Shown: positions 23,031 to 35,070 of the stretch, in pieces
How the letters are laid out: every line of letters begins with the position of its first letter
How positions within the stretch are numbered: the stretch's first letter is position 1
Assembly: GCF_030269925.1 (NCBI RefSeq)
Contig: NC_085108.1
Location: 4,154,001 to 4,218,000 of the forward strand
Source of the DNA: Bombyx mori
Taxonomy: Eukaryota > Arthropoda > Insecta > Lepidoptera > Bombycidae
Direction: 5' to 3'
Length of the DNA stretch: 64,000 bases
The notes under the pieces: model-generated
Database searches by the model: none
Told to the model about the DNA's origin: nothing
The model's input: the letters and a program-made list of their open reading frames with translations, nothing else
Position numbers and translations under genes: made by a program

Positions 23031-23039
23031 AGCAGTTTC

Positions 23040-24565
23040 TACTGATATGTATATATTTAATTTTCGCAGTCTACATAATTATATTTATTCATGCTTCTTA
23101 TGTGTTCCCGGCATTAATAATACAAGAGCAAACCCTGGCTTTAAATTTGCTGTTTTTTATTTCAGTTACTTTAAGGATTTACGATTGAAAAGTCTTCGCT
23201 TTTACGATTTTAAAAACAAACGAATCTTTGTCTGTAGCTTCCATCGGCACAGAAGAATGAGAAATAAAGAACATAGAAAACGCAGAGGTTCCCGCCAGAT
23301 ATTCTGTTAATGAAGAGAGCTATCCGTCGACAGTATTGCTGATAAACACTGTCATGGAGTTGCTCTCTTTATGAACGGATGCAGGCTCGACCGAAGAAAA
23401 CACCCAGAAGAAATTAACGAGAAGAAATAAGAAGAGAAGAGGCGTTCGAAATACAAATACTTTCATATTGTTGTCTATGTGTATTTGAAACTTAATTTAA
23501 CAATTTACAATGCCATCTCTATAGTTTTATTGAATTAGGGAGGGTAGAAACACATTCTGTATGATGAAGTGTAATTTCGAAGATTCGGCCAAATTATATT
23601 GTTCGACACATTTCGTATTGTTCAACACAGTTCGTCACACCTCACACTACAATCGCGTGTACAGTGACATGATTGTACACTGTATTTGTTCAGTCACACA
23701 CTTTTTGATGAGTTTTGGAGTTGTCCATTACTGCTTATAGCTAGTCAACAGCAAGCTATTGTTGGAAGACTCGCCGAAAGCGCTAGTGTAGGAAGTAGAA
23801 ATGGTATGATTAAAGCAGTTTTAAATGGAGCGAAGTGTAATAGTTTATGGTACTGTTTTTAAAATACTTCCACTTGCTACTGTGGCGTCACTTTAATTAG
23901 TTCCCTTTTATTGGATTCCTTTACACTGAGATGGTACTCCTTAGTTTTACCCTCCATACTCCGTGTATTAGACATACTTATGATAGGAAAAATGAACATA
24001 GAACATACAATTCACAAATATAGCAATGTGAATGTCACTCAGATCTTAAGGGAAAATTGAAGCGTTTTTTTTTTAGTTCTAAATTGTTCATTACTCGAAG
24101 TTTTTATTCAACAAAAAAGTGAATTCTGAACACAAGAGCGGAGTTATCTATATTTGCCTAGCTTATCGCGATCATGGCGCGTTGAAATCTCATGTCTCCT
24201 TTATCAGACGATATCAGATGGAATTCACCGCAGCGTGTTTGTATTGTTCAAAAGTAAATTTATTAAGCAAATATGTCGCAGCTTACGGGACTCTGTTGAA
24301 ATTGAGGACGATGATAATAAAGTTTAATTGTCGACGTATTAAAATGTGTATTATGTCGTTTTGTTTGTACGTTAATAAAGTTCTAGATGTTTCGGTAGTT
24401 GTTTTATTTAAAAAAATTACTGTTTTTTCGCTGCGTTCAACCTGAGCTATCCCTAAATAAAAGTTTATGGCTTAATGGGCAGGATACTTGGGTAGTCGGG
24501 TCGAATGCGACCATGTTGGATTTCAAAACATTATCAAGCAGTCTTCTTTTTTCCCCATACCAATT
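23040..24565. other. Spacer, no gene seen
   Basis: Several open frames of 60-130 codons but no splice sites or motifs that I trust. Confidence 0.3.
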
Positions 24566-24713
24566 CGCTGGTAGCCTAAGAGTGTAGGTGAGCTCACGGT
24601 CTCAGCTTGAGATAATTTGCTAATACTGATGCAAGATTCAAGAAAATGTAGCATTGGATCGGAATCGCGACCCACTGAGAAGTTCCGGCAAGAAACTCAA
24701 TGGGCTGTGTCTA
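24566..24713 (-). repeat. Family B repeat, diverged
   Basis: GTAGGTGAGCTCACGG to AGAAACTCAATGGGCTGTG. A Bm1 copy follows directly. Confidence 0.7.
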
Positions 24714-24963
24714 TTTTTTTTTGCTTAGATGGTTGGACGAGCTTACAGCCCACCTGGTGTTAAGTGGTTACTGGAGCCCATAGACATCCACAACGTAAAT
24801 GCGCCACCCACCTTGAGATATAAGTTCTAAGGTCTCAAGTATAGTTACAACGGCTGCCCCACCCTTCAAACCGAAACGCATTACTGCTTCACGGCAGAAA
24901 TAGGCAGGGCGGTGGTACCTACCCGCGCGGACTCACCTACCATGGATGTCCTACCACCAGTAA
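24714..24963 (-). mobile_element. Bm1 SINE, 5' truncated
   Basis: Sits at the outer edge of a family B copy. Ends GTCCTACCACCAGTAA. Confidence 0.9.
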
Positions 24964-25209
24964 CGTACTGTTTCACGCAAAAATTCAAGATTCACAGTTC
25001 ATATTTGATTTTTTTGCTTTCCTTTTCTTTTTCGTTAACTTTAACTCTTTTTTTTTTGCGTAATTTTCATTGCCTTAATTAAAGATAGCAAAAGCGTTAA
25101 GCCTCTTGAAAGGCGCGGAACACAAGATAAGGTCCATTCGATTTTATCGGATTGCGTGCGTACGCGTTGTCCGATTTCGGATTGTAAAATTGTAGCGTTA
25201 TAAAAATTG

Positions 25210-25400
25210 GGTGTATCATCATCATTTCATTCTCCTGCCCTTCTCCCAATCACCTGGGGTCAACGCAACATGTTTCCTCCTTCCATTCTCATTTATCAAT
25301 ACCATTTCTTCGCTGACTCCCCTCTGACACACATCATCTTTCACGCAATCCATCCAGTTTTTCTTAGGTACCTGTTCCTCTGCATAAGAAGCGAAATTCC
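25210..25400 (-). mobile_element. RTE-like LINE C-terminus remnant
   Basis: Antisense of the GRGRPKK-W-DCV-DDM block and its (ATG)n tail, comparable with 14805-14995. Confidence 0.55.
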
Positions 25401-25481
25401 TGAGAAGTTATGCTCGCACGTGTAGTTACGCGACTGGACCACAGCAGCAATAGCTTGAGCCACTTCGGCGTATCCATTGTT

Positions 25482-25748
25482 GTTTTTTTTTTTTATTGCT
25501 TAGATGTGTGGACGAGCTTATAGCCCACCTGGTGTTAAGTGGTTACTGGAGCCCATAGACATCCACAACGTAAATGCGTCACCCACCTTGAGTTATAAGT
25601 TCTAAGGTCTCAAGTATAGTTACAACGGCTGCCCCACCCTTCAAACCGAAACGCATTACTGCTTCACGGCAGAAATAGGCGGGGTGGTGGTACCCACGCG
25701 CGCGGACTCACAAGAGATCCTCCCACCTCACAAGAGGTCCCACCACTA
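25482..25748 (-). mobile_element. Bm1 SINE, 5' truncated
   Basis: T-run and TTGCTTAGATGTGTGGACGA. The GGACTCACAAGAG block near the right end is partly duplicated. Confidence 0.88.
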
Positions 25749-25814
25749 GGTTGATTCCAACATATGGGCGTTACTGGTAGCAGCTACCAATCACAGGTCA
25801 TTGTACCCGTCCAA

Positions 25815-25990
25815 ATTAGCCAGCCCACTGATTTTCTCACCAAATCTACTCAGCTGATTGCCTTTTCAATCCGGTAGTAGATTCGCGGAGCTACTGCCCT
25901 TGAATAGTTAAGTCTTCTTCGGAGGCGCTCGGGCAATTATCAGTAAATTCCATCTATCCTGGCTGTGCCCGTGCGAACCTTTTGAAAAGC
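25815..25990 (+). repeat. Family B' repeat, diverged
   Basis: CCCACTGATTTTCTCACC core, GGAGGCGCTCGGGCA, then the family D copy begins. Confidence 0.55.
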
Positions 25991-26070
25991 CTTTTTTATT
26001 GCCCTATAGGCAGACGAGCATACCCCTCACACGATGGTGAGTGGCTACCGTCGCCCATGGACTTCAAAAG
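25987..26070 (-). repeat. Family D LINE tail fragment
   Basis: TTTTTTATTGCCCTATAGGC, GACGAGCATACCCCTCAC, TGGTGAGTGGCTACCG. Confidence 0.65.
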
Positions 26071-26110
26071 CCTTCTGGGGCAATCCCGCCATCCCATGTA
26101 GGTTAGGCGT

Positions 26111-26245
26111 GTGCTTAGTGCGAGTTTTTTAAAGTTCTCGATAGCGTTAACAGCGCCCCTAGCGGCAAACGTAGGCAAACGTTCCAAAACCATACAAATT
26201 TGAGTTAACTTTTACGCTGTCGAGAACGTTAAAAAACGCGCACTA
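26111..26245. mobile_element. Family M palindromic MITE
   Basis: GTGCTTAGTGCGAGTTTTTT at the left and its complement (AAAAAACGCGCACTA) at the right, with GTTCTCGATAGCG/ACGCTGTCGAGAAC inside. The right tip is missing. Confidence 0.75.
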
Positions 26246-26321
26246 TTTAAACAAACTGATGTCCATGGGCAACGATGGTCTTTCGCCATCACCCGGAGAC
26301 TATACTCGTCAGATTTCTTAG

Positions 26322-26513
26322 TTAAAGGATTGGTGGTAGCAGAACTTCGTTTTGAGGCTTAAAGCGACAGTGGCATGACGCACTGACATCAACGCTCCTT
26401 GGCTTATATCCAGGACCCATAACTCCAGGATTATATCCATTGCATCGTGCTATAGGAAGGGACATTTTCTGTCTGTCTAATAGAAGACTAATAGTATCGT
26501 TTAGTTCATCCAT
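26322..26513 (-). CDS. Possible small protein, 63 codons, unknown
   Basis: ATG at 26513 opens MDELNDTISLLLDRQKM, with a later Gly/Pro segment NGYNPGVMGPGYKPRS and stop TAA. The composition is more protein-like than neighbouring frames, and it overlaps no recognised repeat. It could be a single-exon small gene, one exon of a larger gene, or chance. Confidence 0.3.
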   Translation of the reverse strand: MDELNDTISLLLDRQKMSLPIARCNGYNPGVMGPGYKPRSVDVSASCHCRFKPQNEVLLPPIL

Positions 26514-26520
26514 TTTGGTT

Positions 26521-26950
26521 CTACGATTTGAATTTACATTAAATCACGTTGACTTTTAAATGCAAAAAATATTTTAAAAAAGCTATCAAATTTTATTCGT
26601 TTTTAGAGTATCTTCAAAATAAAATAAACCCTAAAATGTATTTATGAAATTGATTTTTACTACAACACGTTATCCCTACATCGCGGAAAACCGGATACTA
26701 TTGTATTGTAGATCTCCAAACTCGAAGTGGATTTCCGCATTCATATTCCGTTAACTATGGGCTCCGTAACATTACAATAGATGGCTAGCTTATTCGCCGG
26801 TCTTCAATAGAGAGGTAAATTGCAAGCAGTCTCACCCATTTATATGTATCTCAACCTATCACCAATTTATTTGTTTTTCAGCCGTTCACTTCAGCTGCTT
26901 TTTTGATTCACAGGTATGGTAAGTTGAATAGGCTACCCGCTTTGAGATTT
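26521..26950. other. Spacer, no gene seen
   Basis: Nothing beyond AT-rich sequence. Confidence 0.3.
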
Positions 26951-26951
26951 A

Positions 26952-27360
26952 TTTCTATTTTTTATTGCTTAGATGATGAATAGATGTGGTTACTGGAGTC
27001 CATAGACATGTACAACGTAAATGCGCCACCCACCTTGAGATATAAGTTCTAAGGTCTCAGTATAGTTACAAAGGCTCCAAACTGAAACGAATTACTGCTT
27101 CACGGCAGAAATAGGTGGGGTGGCGGTACCTACCCGTGCGGACTCATGCGAGGTCTTACCACCATGAATTACGCAAATCACGATTTTGCGGGTTTGATTT
27201 TTTTTACACGATGTTATTCCTTCACCGTGGAAGTCAATCGTGAACGTTCTTAAGTACGTATTTCATTAGAAAAATTGGTACCCGCCTGCGGGATTCAAAC
27301 ATTGTTGCATCGCTACATACGAATGCACCGGACGTCTTATCCTTTAGGCCACGACGACTT
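26952..27360 (-). mobile_element. Bm1 SINE, near full length
   Basis: Slightly shortened at the tail end (GATGATGAATAGATG). The tRNA-like head complement is intact at the right. Confidence 0.92.
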
Positions 27361-27599
27361 CAAAATCTTATCGAAGTCTTGTAACGGTTATTAAGCGGGA
27401 AGGTATGGATGCTTCGCAGCAAATATAGACAGGGGGTAGTATCTAAATGCCGTAAGAGAGTTGCTAGCACCAGTAAATACCAGTTGGTGATCGCAGTACG
27501 CTGCAGAATATTCTCCCGTGAATCTCTCAGTGACTTTTTACGACCACAGGAATAAATGGGGTGGGGCTATTGAAGCCACATCACGCAGATAATGCTTAA

Positions 27600-27799
27600 C
27601 CCATAGACACAGCCCACTGAGTTTCTCGCCGGTTCTTCTCAGTGGGTCGCGTTTCCGATCCGGTGGTAGATTCTGCGAAGCACTGCTCTTGCTAGGGTCA
27701 GTGTTAGCATCACTCCGGTTTGAGCCCCGTGAGCTCACCTGCTAGCTAAGGTTACGCTGAAATAGTCTCTCAAGGCTATCAGCTTAGGTAGGGAAAAAA
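27600..27799 (+). repeat. Family B repeat
   Basis: CCCACTGAGTTTCTCGCCGG through ATCAGCTTAGGTAGGGAAAA. Confidence 0.78.
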
Positions 27800-28178
27800 A
27801 AACGCAGATAATTACTTAAAAATAATTCTCCGACGGTCTATTCTTTAAATGCATTCAACATGTCTACTTTTTCGCCTAGCTTAAGTACGAATAGCGACAT
27901 CTATTGGCGAGCAGTAACACAACTAATTTTTGGAAGAATCGTGTACGAAGCACTGAATTACTTGACAAACGTAGCTGAAAAGAGTTGATTGGCCGTAAAA
28001 CCGTCGATGTTTCAGTTGCATGGGAATAAAGTGAATATCTTTTTTCCTTCAGACCTGAGTGAGAGTTGAGATGATTACTTTGTGATTTAAATAAGCGATA
28101 ATAGAAGCTTATCATACATTAGGACCTAATACCTTATACAATAGATAGATATATATCGTAAACAGAAAACAGTTGTAA

Positions 28179-28290
28179 TTGCAGCCGGTAGGCAGCGCTG
28201 TTCCTGGCATTGCTGTCCATTGGCGACGGCTACCGCTCACTAACAGATGGGCCGTATGCTCGTCTACCTACAAAGGCAATAAAAAAAAAG
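28179..28290 (+). repeat. Family D LINE tail
   Basis: CCGGTAGGCAGCGCTGTTCC, ATGGGCCGTATGCTCGTCTA, then an A-run. Confidence 0.65.
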
Positions 28291-28358
28291 GTACCGGAAG
28301 CTTCCGTGTATTTTTAAGTACAGCGCCATCTGTCGACGAGAATCTAGTAGCGCTTTAA

Positions 28359-28945
28359 GCATCTAAGGCCCGTAACATCAATCGTAGTTTAAACTAAAAT
28401 CGAAGGTTTAAACTGTCACTGAAGATCAACTCGCAATTTCAATCAAGTTAAACTGCCCTTCAGAGTTAATCGCAAAGCTTAAACTACCATGAGGGAGCGT
28501 TTAAGCCATGAGTTGGATTTAAGCCGTTCTTTTTAAAATGGCTGCTCGAAATTAACAGCTGTTGTTTTCTGTCAAAGTAAATGTAATTTATAGTAAATGT
28601 CAGTAAATAGAGATAATTATTAGGTAAAATTAAGTAAAAAATTAATTGTTAACAAAAGTAGGCATCTATAGTGTTATAAAATGGCTGAGTGGAATGAAGA
28701 CACTGATTCTGATATTAATAATTCTGATACTAATATTAAAATGAAGAAAAATCGTTCCGCAGATTTCTTGTATGTTGCTGTTCCACAAACACCGAACCTA
28801 CAGTAAAAGCAAGAGCTAATTTTGATAAGCGTTGTTCTCAGCTGATTCATTATATTCTTATCGATTAGGATGTGACGAACGCACCACCCAAATATTCGCA
28901 TCTATAGTTGTAGATGCGATTTTGCCAGTTTAAACTAAACCTACT
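28359..28945 (+). mobile_element. Possible remnant of a cut-and-paste transposon
   Basis: Repeated TTTAAACT/AGTTTAAAC motifs lie at both ends (28386-28420 and 28925-28935). In between is a 42-codon frame at 28681-28806 starting MAEWNEDTDSDINN, an acidic start of the type found in DNA transposon ORFs. A Bm1 fragment joins at the right end. The superfamily is not determined; PIF/Harbinger is one option. Confidence 0.3.
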
Positions 28946-29037
28946 TAGATGGGTGGACGAGCTTACAGCCCACCTGGTGTTAAGTGGTTACTGGAGCCCA
29001 TAGACATCCACAACGTAAATGCGCCACCCACCTTGAA
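28946..29037 (-). mobile_element. Bm1 SINE, short 3' fragment
   Basis: CTTAGATGGGTGGACGAGC to GCGCCACCCACCTTGA, no T-run. Confidence 0.85.
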
Positions 29038-29630
29038 AAGATACACAAACTTTCAGGTCATCTCTAAGTCTGTCGGCATGAGGTCTTATTTAATGCAATT
29101 TTCACCTGTCACACATCCGAAAGGCTATAATTCTTTGAAGACTAAGATTTTAATTATGAAGTTATACTTCTTTAGGCGCGTTATGAAAAATTGATGAGAG
29201 TGAAATTTTACGATGCGCCCGCACCGTGACACAAAATTAACAGAATGAAGTTGCCCACTAAATCGCTCATTACAATACGACCGACGTAGCTTGGCGAGTC
29301 TGAATATAGCCGCAGGTGAACTTTCGCGCATGTACACTCGTAAAAAAAAGGGTTATTAGCATTCATTTTTTAGTAATATAAATGACAAAAATATTATTTA
29401 ATATAATTCATACTAAATATTATTAAATTATTAACGTTAAATATTTATTATTAATTAATTCATATTTAAAAAAAAAAATAAAAAATTAAAATTAAGTATA
29501 ACTTCTTACGCGCGTACATAAGTACACGCACCCTTTTTTTATATTGTGAAGTGTCTCATTATCCGCCTGTTGTTTCCCGGAGGTCATAAACAATGTGCCT
29601 TATTGACAGAATACGATAATCAGGAGTACA
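29038..29630. other. AT-rich spacer, no gene seen
   Basis: Includes a very AT-rich block at 29360-29500. Confidence 0.3.
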
Positions 29631-29631
29631 G

Positions 29632-29778
29632 TTTGAAGTCTGAAGGGTGGGGCAGCCGTTGTACTATACTGACACCTTAGAACTCATAAGTCAAGGCAGG
29701 TGACGGCATTTACGTTGTAGATGTCTATGCGCTCCGGTAATCACTTGTCATCAGGTGGGCCGTGAGTTCGTTCAGTGT
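29632..29778 (+). mobile_element. Bm1 SINE, diverged 3' part
   Basis: TGAAGGGTGGGGCAGCCG to GGTGGGCCGTGAGTTCG. Confidence 0.75.
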
Positions 29779-29869
29779 TTTAGGCCTCTCATGCACCAGT
29801 TAAACCTCATCGAACTTATCGATTACAACGAAGAAAGAGTTCGACAGGCGAACCAACCCAAAACCTTTG

Positions 29870-30070
29870 CCCGCTGAGTTTCGCGCTGAGTCTTCGCAGC
29901 GGGTCGAGATTCCGATCCGGTAGTAGATTCATTCGCGAAGCAGCTGCTCTTGAGTTGTTAGGCAGCCGTTAACAAATCTCACCCCTCCTGGCTGAGCCTT
30001 TGCTCGCATACCTGTCCTGGTGAAACTGGAAAAGCCTCCGGGCCACCAGTAATCCTTCAATCCTAAAAAA
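29870..30070 (+). repeat. Family B' repeat
   Basis: CCCGCTGAGTTTCGCGCTGA, TCCTGGCTGAGCCTTTGCTC, GGGCCACCAGTAATCC, then an A-run. Confidence 0.7.
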
Positions 30071-30084
30071 AAAGATCCGTTCCT

Positions 30085-30216
30085 AGATTCAGCGAAGAAC
30101 TGCTCTTGCTAGGGCTAGTGTTAGCAAATTCTCTCAGGTTGAGCCCGTGAGCTCACTTACCCTTCCGGGCGTAGGTGGGTATAGCCCCTTAGGCTACCAG
30201 CGAATAGGTAGGAAAA
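30085..30216 (+). repeat. Family B repeat, 5' truncated
   Basis: AGATTCAGCGAAGAACTGC to ACCAGCGAATAGGTAGGAAA. Confidence 0.65.
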
Positions 30217-30294
30217 ACAAGTTATTTTAATGCAATTGACACTTTCACATCGTAAATTAATTCTATGACGACATTCGCTCTGTGGCATCTTTAC

Positions 30295-30649
30295 ATTCCC
30301 GATCCTGCGGAAAGAATGGAAAGCAGTCGACGTGGCCCTAAACACGTCATTTCGAATCCTCCCGATCCACTAACGGTGCTTTTAGGTAGCTCAAGCACCG
30401 GTCATCGTTCTCGTCGAACTCGTCGCTTGCGACGAAGGGCTCGACGAGTAAATTAACCCTGCCCACTGAGTTTCTCGCCGGATCTTCTCAGTGGGTCGCG
30501 TTTCTGATCCGGTGGTAGATTCTGCGAAGCACGGCTCTTGCTAGGGTTCGTGTTAGCAACGTCATCAGATTTGAGCCCCGTGAGCTCACCTACTAGTTAA
30601 GGCGACGCTGACATAGCCTCTCAAGGCTATCAGCTTAGGTAGGAAAAAA
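30295..30649 (+). repeat. Family B repeat, long form
   Basis: CCCGATCCTGCGGAAAGAAT, ACGAAGGGCTCGACGAG, the core, and the AGCTTAGGTAGGAAAAA end. It ends about 200 bp upstream of the gene 1 start codon. Confidence 0.8.
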
Positions 30650-30853
30650 AAGGAATCTTTAGTTACCGAACAACATTGATTTGTGTGTTCGTACCACTGA
30701 AGGTTCGTACACGCTTTATTGTTTCAATAAAAGGTCATATTTCCTTGAAACTTAACAATGATGATAATCTAAATATGAATTATCCTTATCAATAATCACT
30801 AAATGGTAATTGATTAAAATAGCAATCAGTGTAATTCAAGTGTCGATAAAAAT
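30650..30853 (+). promoter_or_regulatory. Presumed promoter and 5' UTR of the IGFBP/thyroglobulin-domain gene
   Basis: The 200 bp between the family B copy and the start codon are AT-rich without a clear TATA box. The start context is AAAAATATGG. The boundary of transcription is not visible. Confidence 0.3.
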
Positions 30854-30937
30854 ATGGCGTATTTTAGGTTATATTTGTTTTTGTTTTGTTTGAAGTTAGT
30901 CGAGTCAAAAATTTTGTGCGAATTAGGATTTTGTGAA
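30854..30937 (+). CDS. IGFBP/Tg1 gene exon 1: signal peptide
   Basis: 28 codons ending FCE, donor GTGAGT, phase 0. Supplies C22 and C27, the first two cysteines of the IGFBP domain. Confidence 0.8.
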
Positions 30938-33900
30938 GTGAGTAGTGGTGCATAGGTTACGTTACTGCGGAACCTGCAATCTTTTTATATAGATATTTAA
31001 TACGATGTGGTTAGGTTTAGTATTGTGGGGATTTTTTGAATCACTGATTGCTTGCTATCTAGGTTCGAGATTGAAAACATTTTAGTCTCATTTAATTGTA
31101 GCATTTTAAATGGTTGACAATACCTGATCGAACGTTTTGTTTAAACAGAAAATTAATTTTCTGTTGTTGAAATGCTCGGAATCAGATAATATTATTTTGT
31201 TTCATGTCTAATTTAAATATTGAGTAATATTAAGTATTATAATCTATGATTTCGTACTAATAATATTATAACAATAATAATAATATAATAATAATAATAA
31301 TGCTATATTAAACACATGCAGAATCGTACGAAAGTTTCTGCAAATAGAATATGATCAACCACATAATGCAATAGTTAGCCAACCCCAAGAAACCGTGACA
31401 TTTACTTGACCGAGTCCGTAAATGTCACTAAAGTACTACCAGCATAAGCTGAGAAAATAAAAATTTAAAAAAAGAATAATAATAATAATAATTCATTTAT
31501 TTGTATAGAATGCAGGTACAAGTATGGTCTTAGTATAAAATATATTCAATCCCACTACATTCTGCCTGTTGGCATACAAATTTTGCAGGAGAAACTTACA
31601 GCTAATTTAAACTAGGTATTATGATAAATTTAAGAATGAGAACACAAAAAGTTTATTAAAAAAATTTAAATCTTAATAAGGAGAGTGTTACAATTCATTC
31701 AATTTAACATAAATAGGGTGACCAGCACTATAACCTATTAGAATATATAAACTATTAGAATTCGTTACCTGTAGTCATGAATACGGACAAATACCGCTGT
31801 CAATTTAAATAAGCCGCGTAAACTTGTAGAACAAAGTTTAATGTGAGTCGCGTTGGTATTTGCCGCCATCCTTTCTGTTTTAGCCGGGAAGCAGTTTCAA
31901 TAGAAGGGTGAAACAACCTATATATTATGTACTCCAAAAAGACTCAGTAGACCTCATGTGGCTCCTTTTACATCTTTGTTGTTATTATCTGTATTACAAA
32001 ACAGACTTTTTGGCGGGAACGCGAGGCGTGAAGTTGTGTGATTTGTTTTATTTTGTCTGATTAGTGTTTCTTCAGGTTTAAATGTGTAATAACAGTGGCT
32101 TATTAACTGCTTAGTATCTGTGAAAGTGCACAAATGTGGGAAAATGAAATAAAGCCACTGAACGTAACTTTTCGGGCTCTTCCAAAAAGTCCACTGAAAA
32201 AGTCTCAGTAAATGACTACCATTTTACTGAGATTATACTTCATCTCATCTCATTTCATTTCATTTCGTTTTCATTATATTTTCATAATATCATTTTCATA
32301 TAAAAAAGTTACGTATCATTAAAATTTAAATAAGTCTTGACCTAAAGGTCTTAGTACCGGGTCATAAAATCCCTTAAAAAAGAAGATCAACTGTCATCAA
32401 ATTGATAACTGTCAAAGTTGCTCTTAGCCGTCATAGATTATACACTTATTATATCTTAGCCGTCTTCCCGTGATCTACAAAGAACGTGGACGGAGGATAG
32501 ATGTAAGGAGCACCATTTCCGTATATTAGAAAGTGTCCGCTGAATGGGAGCATATTAAGGTAGCCCCATAATAGCAAGCGGAAAGATTTTAAAAACAACG
32601 TCACACTTCACTTCAATCCAGTATTGTCCCCTATTCAACAGGGTACTCCCTACCTCTACCCTCCATAAGAAAGTGTTAAATTTTGCAGAAACACATCCGA
32701 GAGCACGGTTGCCCTGAGCCCCCTATACACTGTGCTGTGAACAACGCCACTCACAGCGGTCTCTGGTTACCATCGCCGACGCTCTGCAACTGTTGCCCTT
32801 ATTGCCTAACGTTTATTGGTTAGTTTCGCGTGAAACTTCTCCGAATATACTGCTATCGTCGCCATAACTAAATCAATATATTGCTAATCTAATATTTTAT
32901 AATGCAAATAAATAAAAAACTGTAGATTAAATTCGATTGGTCGTAATTTTATTCTATGTGAACTGATTTTGATGATTCTTTTTCATACCCGATCCTGTAG
33001 ACCGAATGGTAAATAGTCGTCATCGCCCTAAACACGTCATAACGGATCGTCCTGATCCATTAACGGTGCTTTTAGGTACTACAAGCACCCGTCACCGTAC
33101 TCGTCGAACCCGTCGCTTGCGACGAAGGGCTCGACGAGTGAAGTAACTCATAGACAAAGCCCACTGAGTTTCTCACCGGATCTTCTCAGAGGGTCGCGTT
33201 GCCGATGCGGTGGTAGATTCTGCGAAGCACTGCTCTTGCTAGGGCCAGTGTTAGCAACACTCCCAGTTAGCGCCCCGTGAGCTCATCTACACGTCAAGGA
33301 GAAGCTGAAACAGCCTCTTAAGGCTATCAGTGTGCTTAGTGCGAGTTTCTTAACGTTCTCGATAGCGTAAAAGTTAAGCCAATTTAGTATGCAGTTGGAA
33401 CAGCGCCTCTAACGCCAAACGTACGCAAACGATCCTATTCCATACAAATATGACCTAACTTTTACGCTATCGAAAACGTTAAAAAACTCGCACTAAGCAC
33501 CTAGCATAGATAGAAAAAATAGATACTTTTTATTTACATATAAACTAGTTTGTGCTTCTCATGTGGTCCCAAGTATCAAGATCTGACCAATAGTTTTTTA
33601 ACTATCCTTATTAATACATTTAATTGACTTCGTTTACATTGTTAACGTTCTCCTTTTATTTTGTTGAATATTGTGGGCATGTAGAAGAGGGAGACCATTG
33701 CAGTGCCGGTGGACCTGGTACCGGTGCTAATGTGGGCCGCTGCGGCGATGGCCTCACCTGCGTTCGAGATGACACCGATGGGCACAGCTATTGCCGGAGA
33801 AGTATGTAAATTACGTGCAAACTATGCGAAAAGCTGTTGTTATACCGAGTAACGCCATCTGTCGTCAGATAGCAAAAAAGGATATCGAAAGAAGGAGAAA

Positions 33901-35035
33901 GTCTCTCAAACGCTCTAGAACATTCTCGAATATTCCAGTCGTATCGCGAGTGTTATAATGTTTTCGAAATACACAGGACGAGTCTAGAGACTAGAACAGT
34001 CGATAATGTTTCTATCGAATAGTTGAAACGGCTGTAACAGCGTGCCATAGCGTGCCGTGGCTTCAAAAAAGTGAAGATGTGAATTGTGATCGGGAAGTTT
34101 CTTAGCGTCCACTTGAAGTCATAATAATTATATTGATTTTTAATTGGTATTTTGGTGAAGAGTTTTAGTAGAAGATTAGATACCAATTCAAAGTAATTGA
34201 TTTGAACAAAAATATATAGTTAGGTAATTGCTAAGAACTCTGCTATGATGGAAAAATTAAATCTAGAATCGGAATAGTACTTTGTTAATAACCTCATAAA
34301 AGTAATTTGAAATAAATAAATAAAAAATTGTAAATACGAGTTAAATTCATTTTATCGGAAGATCGTGTAGGTATTGCATTGCACTCAACGTGCCGTTCTC
34401 TTCATAGCTTTTTCTTTGCCATTAGGCAACGGGAGCTTGTTTTGGCGCGCAAATCTTTAACTGATCTGGTCGGAATTTTTATTATGTTTATTCCACTTTT
34501 CAGTGACGTCAGATTGTCACACGGCTCAAGACAATTTTGATGCTCGTTTGAGGTCCGGTCAAGTAGGAGCGTTAGAGCACAGACCACACTGCGATGGCAA
34601 AGGAAAGTTTGCATCGTTTTATTGTATACCAGCGCACACGTACGTATTTCCTCTGTTTTGACATTTAAAACGACTTTTGTAGAAACAACTAGAAAACTTG
34701 ATAATTTAAATGGATATAGAATATTTGAGTATTTTAACAGAGTTTCCTTTTAATGATACCAGATAAACTGTTGCGGAACTTGAACGTTTTCTTAATATTA
34801 CAATTTTTCTCAGCTGTTTCTGTGAATCATATTTTGTGACATAGGCTTACGAATGAATTCTCCTTACTCATAAGCTAGGAATTTTGATGCCTTCCGGCAA
34901 TATTGGTTAACACTAGTAACAAGAAAATATTTGAAATTACTTATTAAGTTATTAAGTATACGATGTCGCTTGCGACGAACTGCTTTCCCAGGCATTCATC
35001 TCATATAGTTAGAAGAGTTAAGGTAGTATAGTTTT

Positions 35036-35070
<35 letters not shown>

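Noticed and set aside
22909..23310. 133-codon + strand ORF
   Set aside because: Begins inside the full-length Bm1 and continues into AT-rich spacer; no motif.
30938..30951. Direct splice from exon 1 to exon 3 using a donor near 30948
   Set aside because: Would need the weak donor GTGCAT and would lose the CNCCPYC core; the exon at 32689-32818 explains the phases with good sites.
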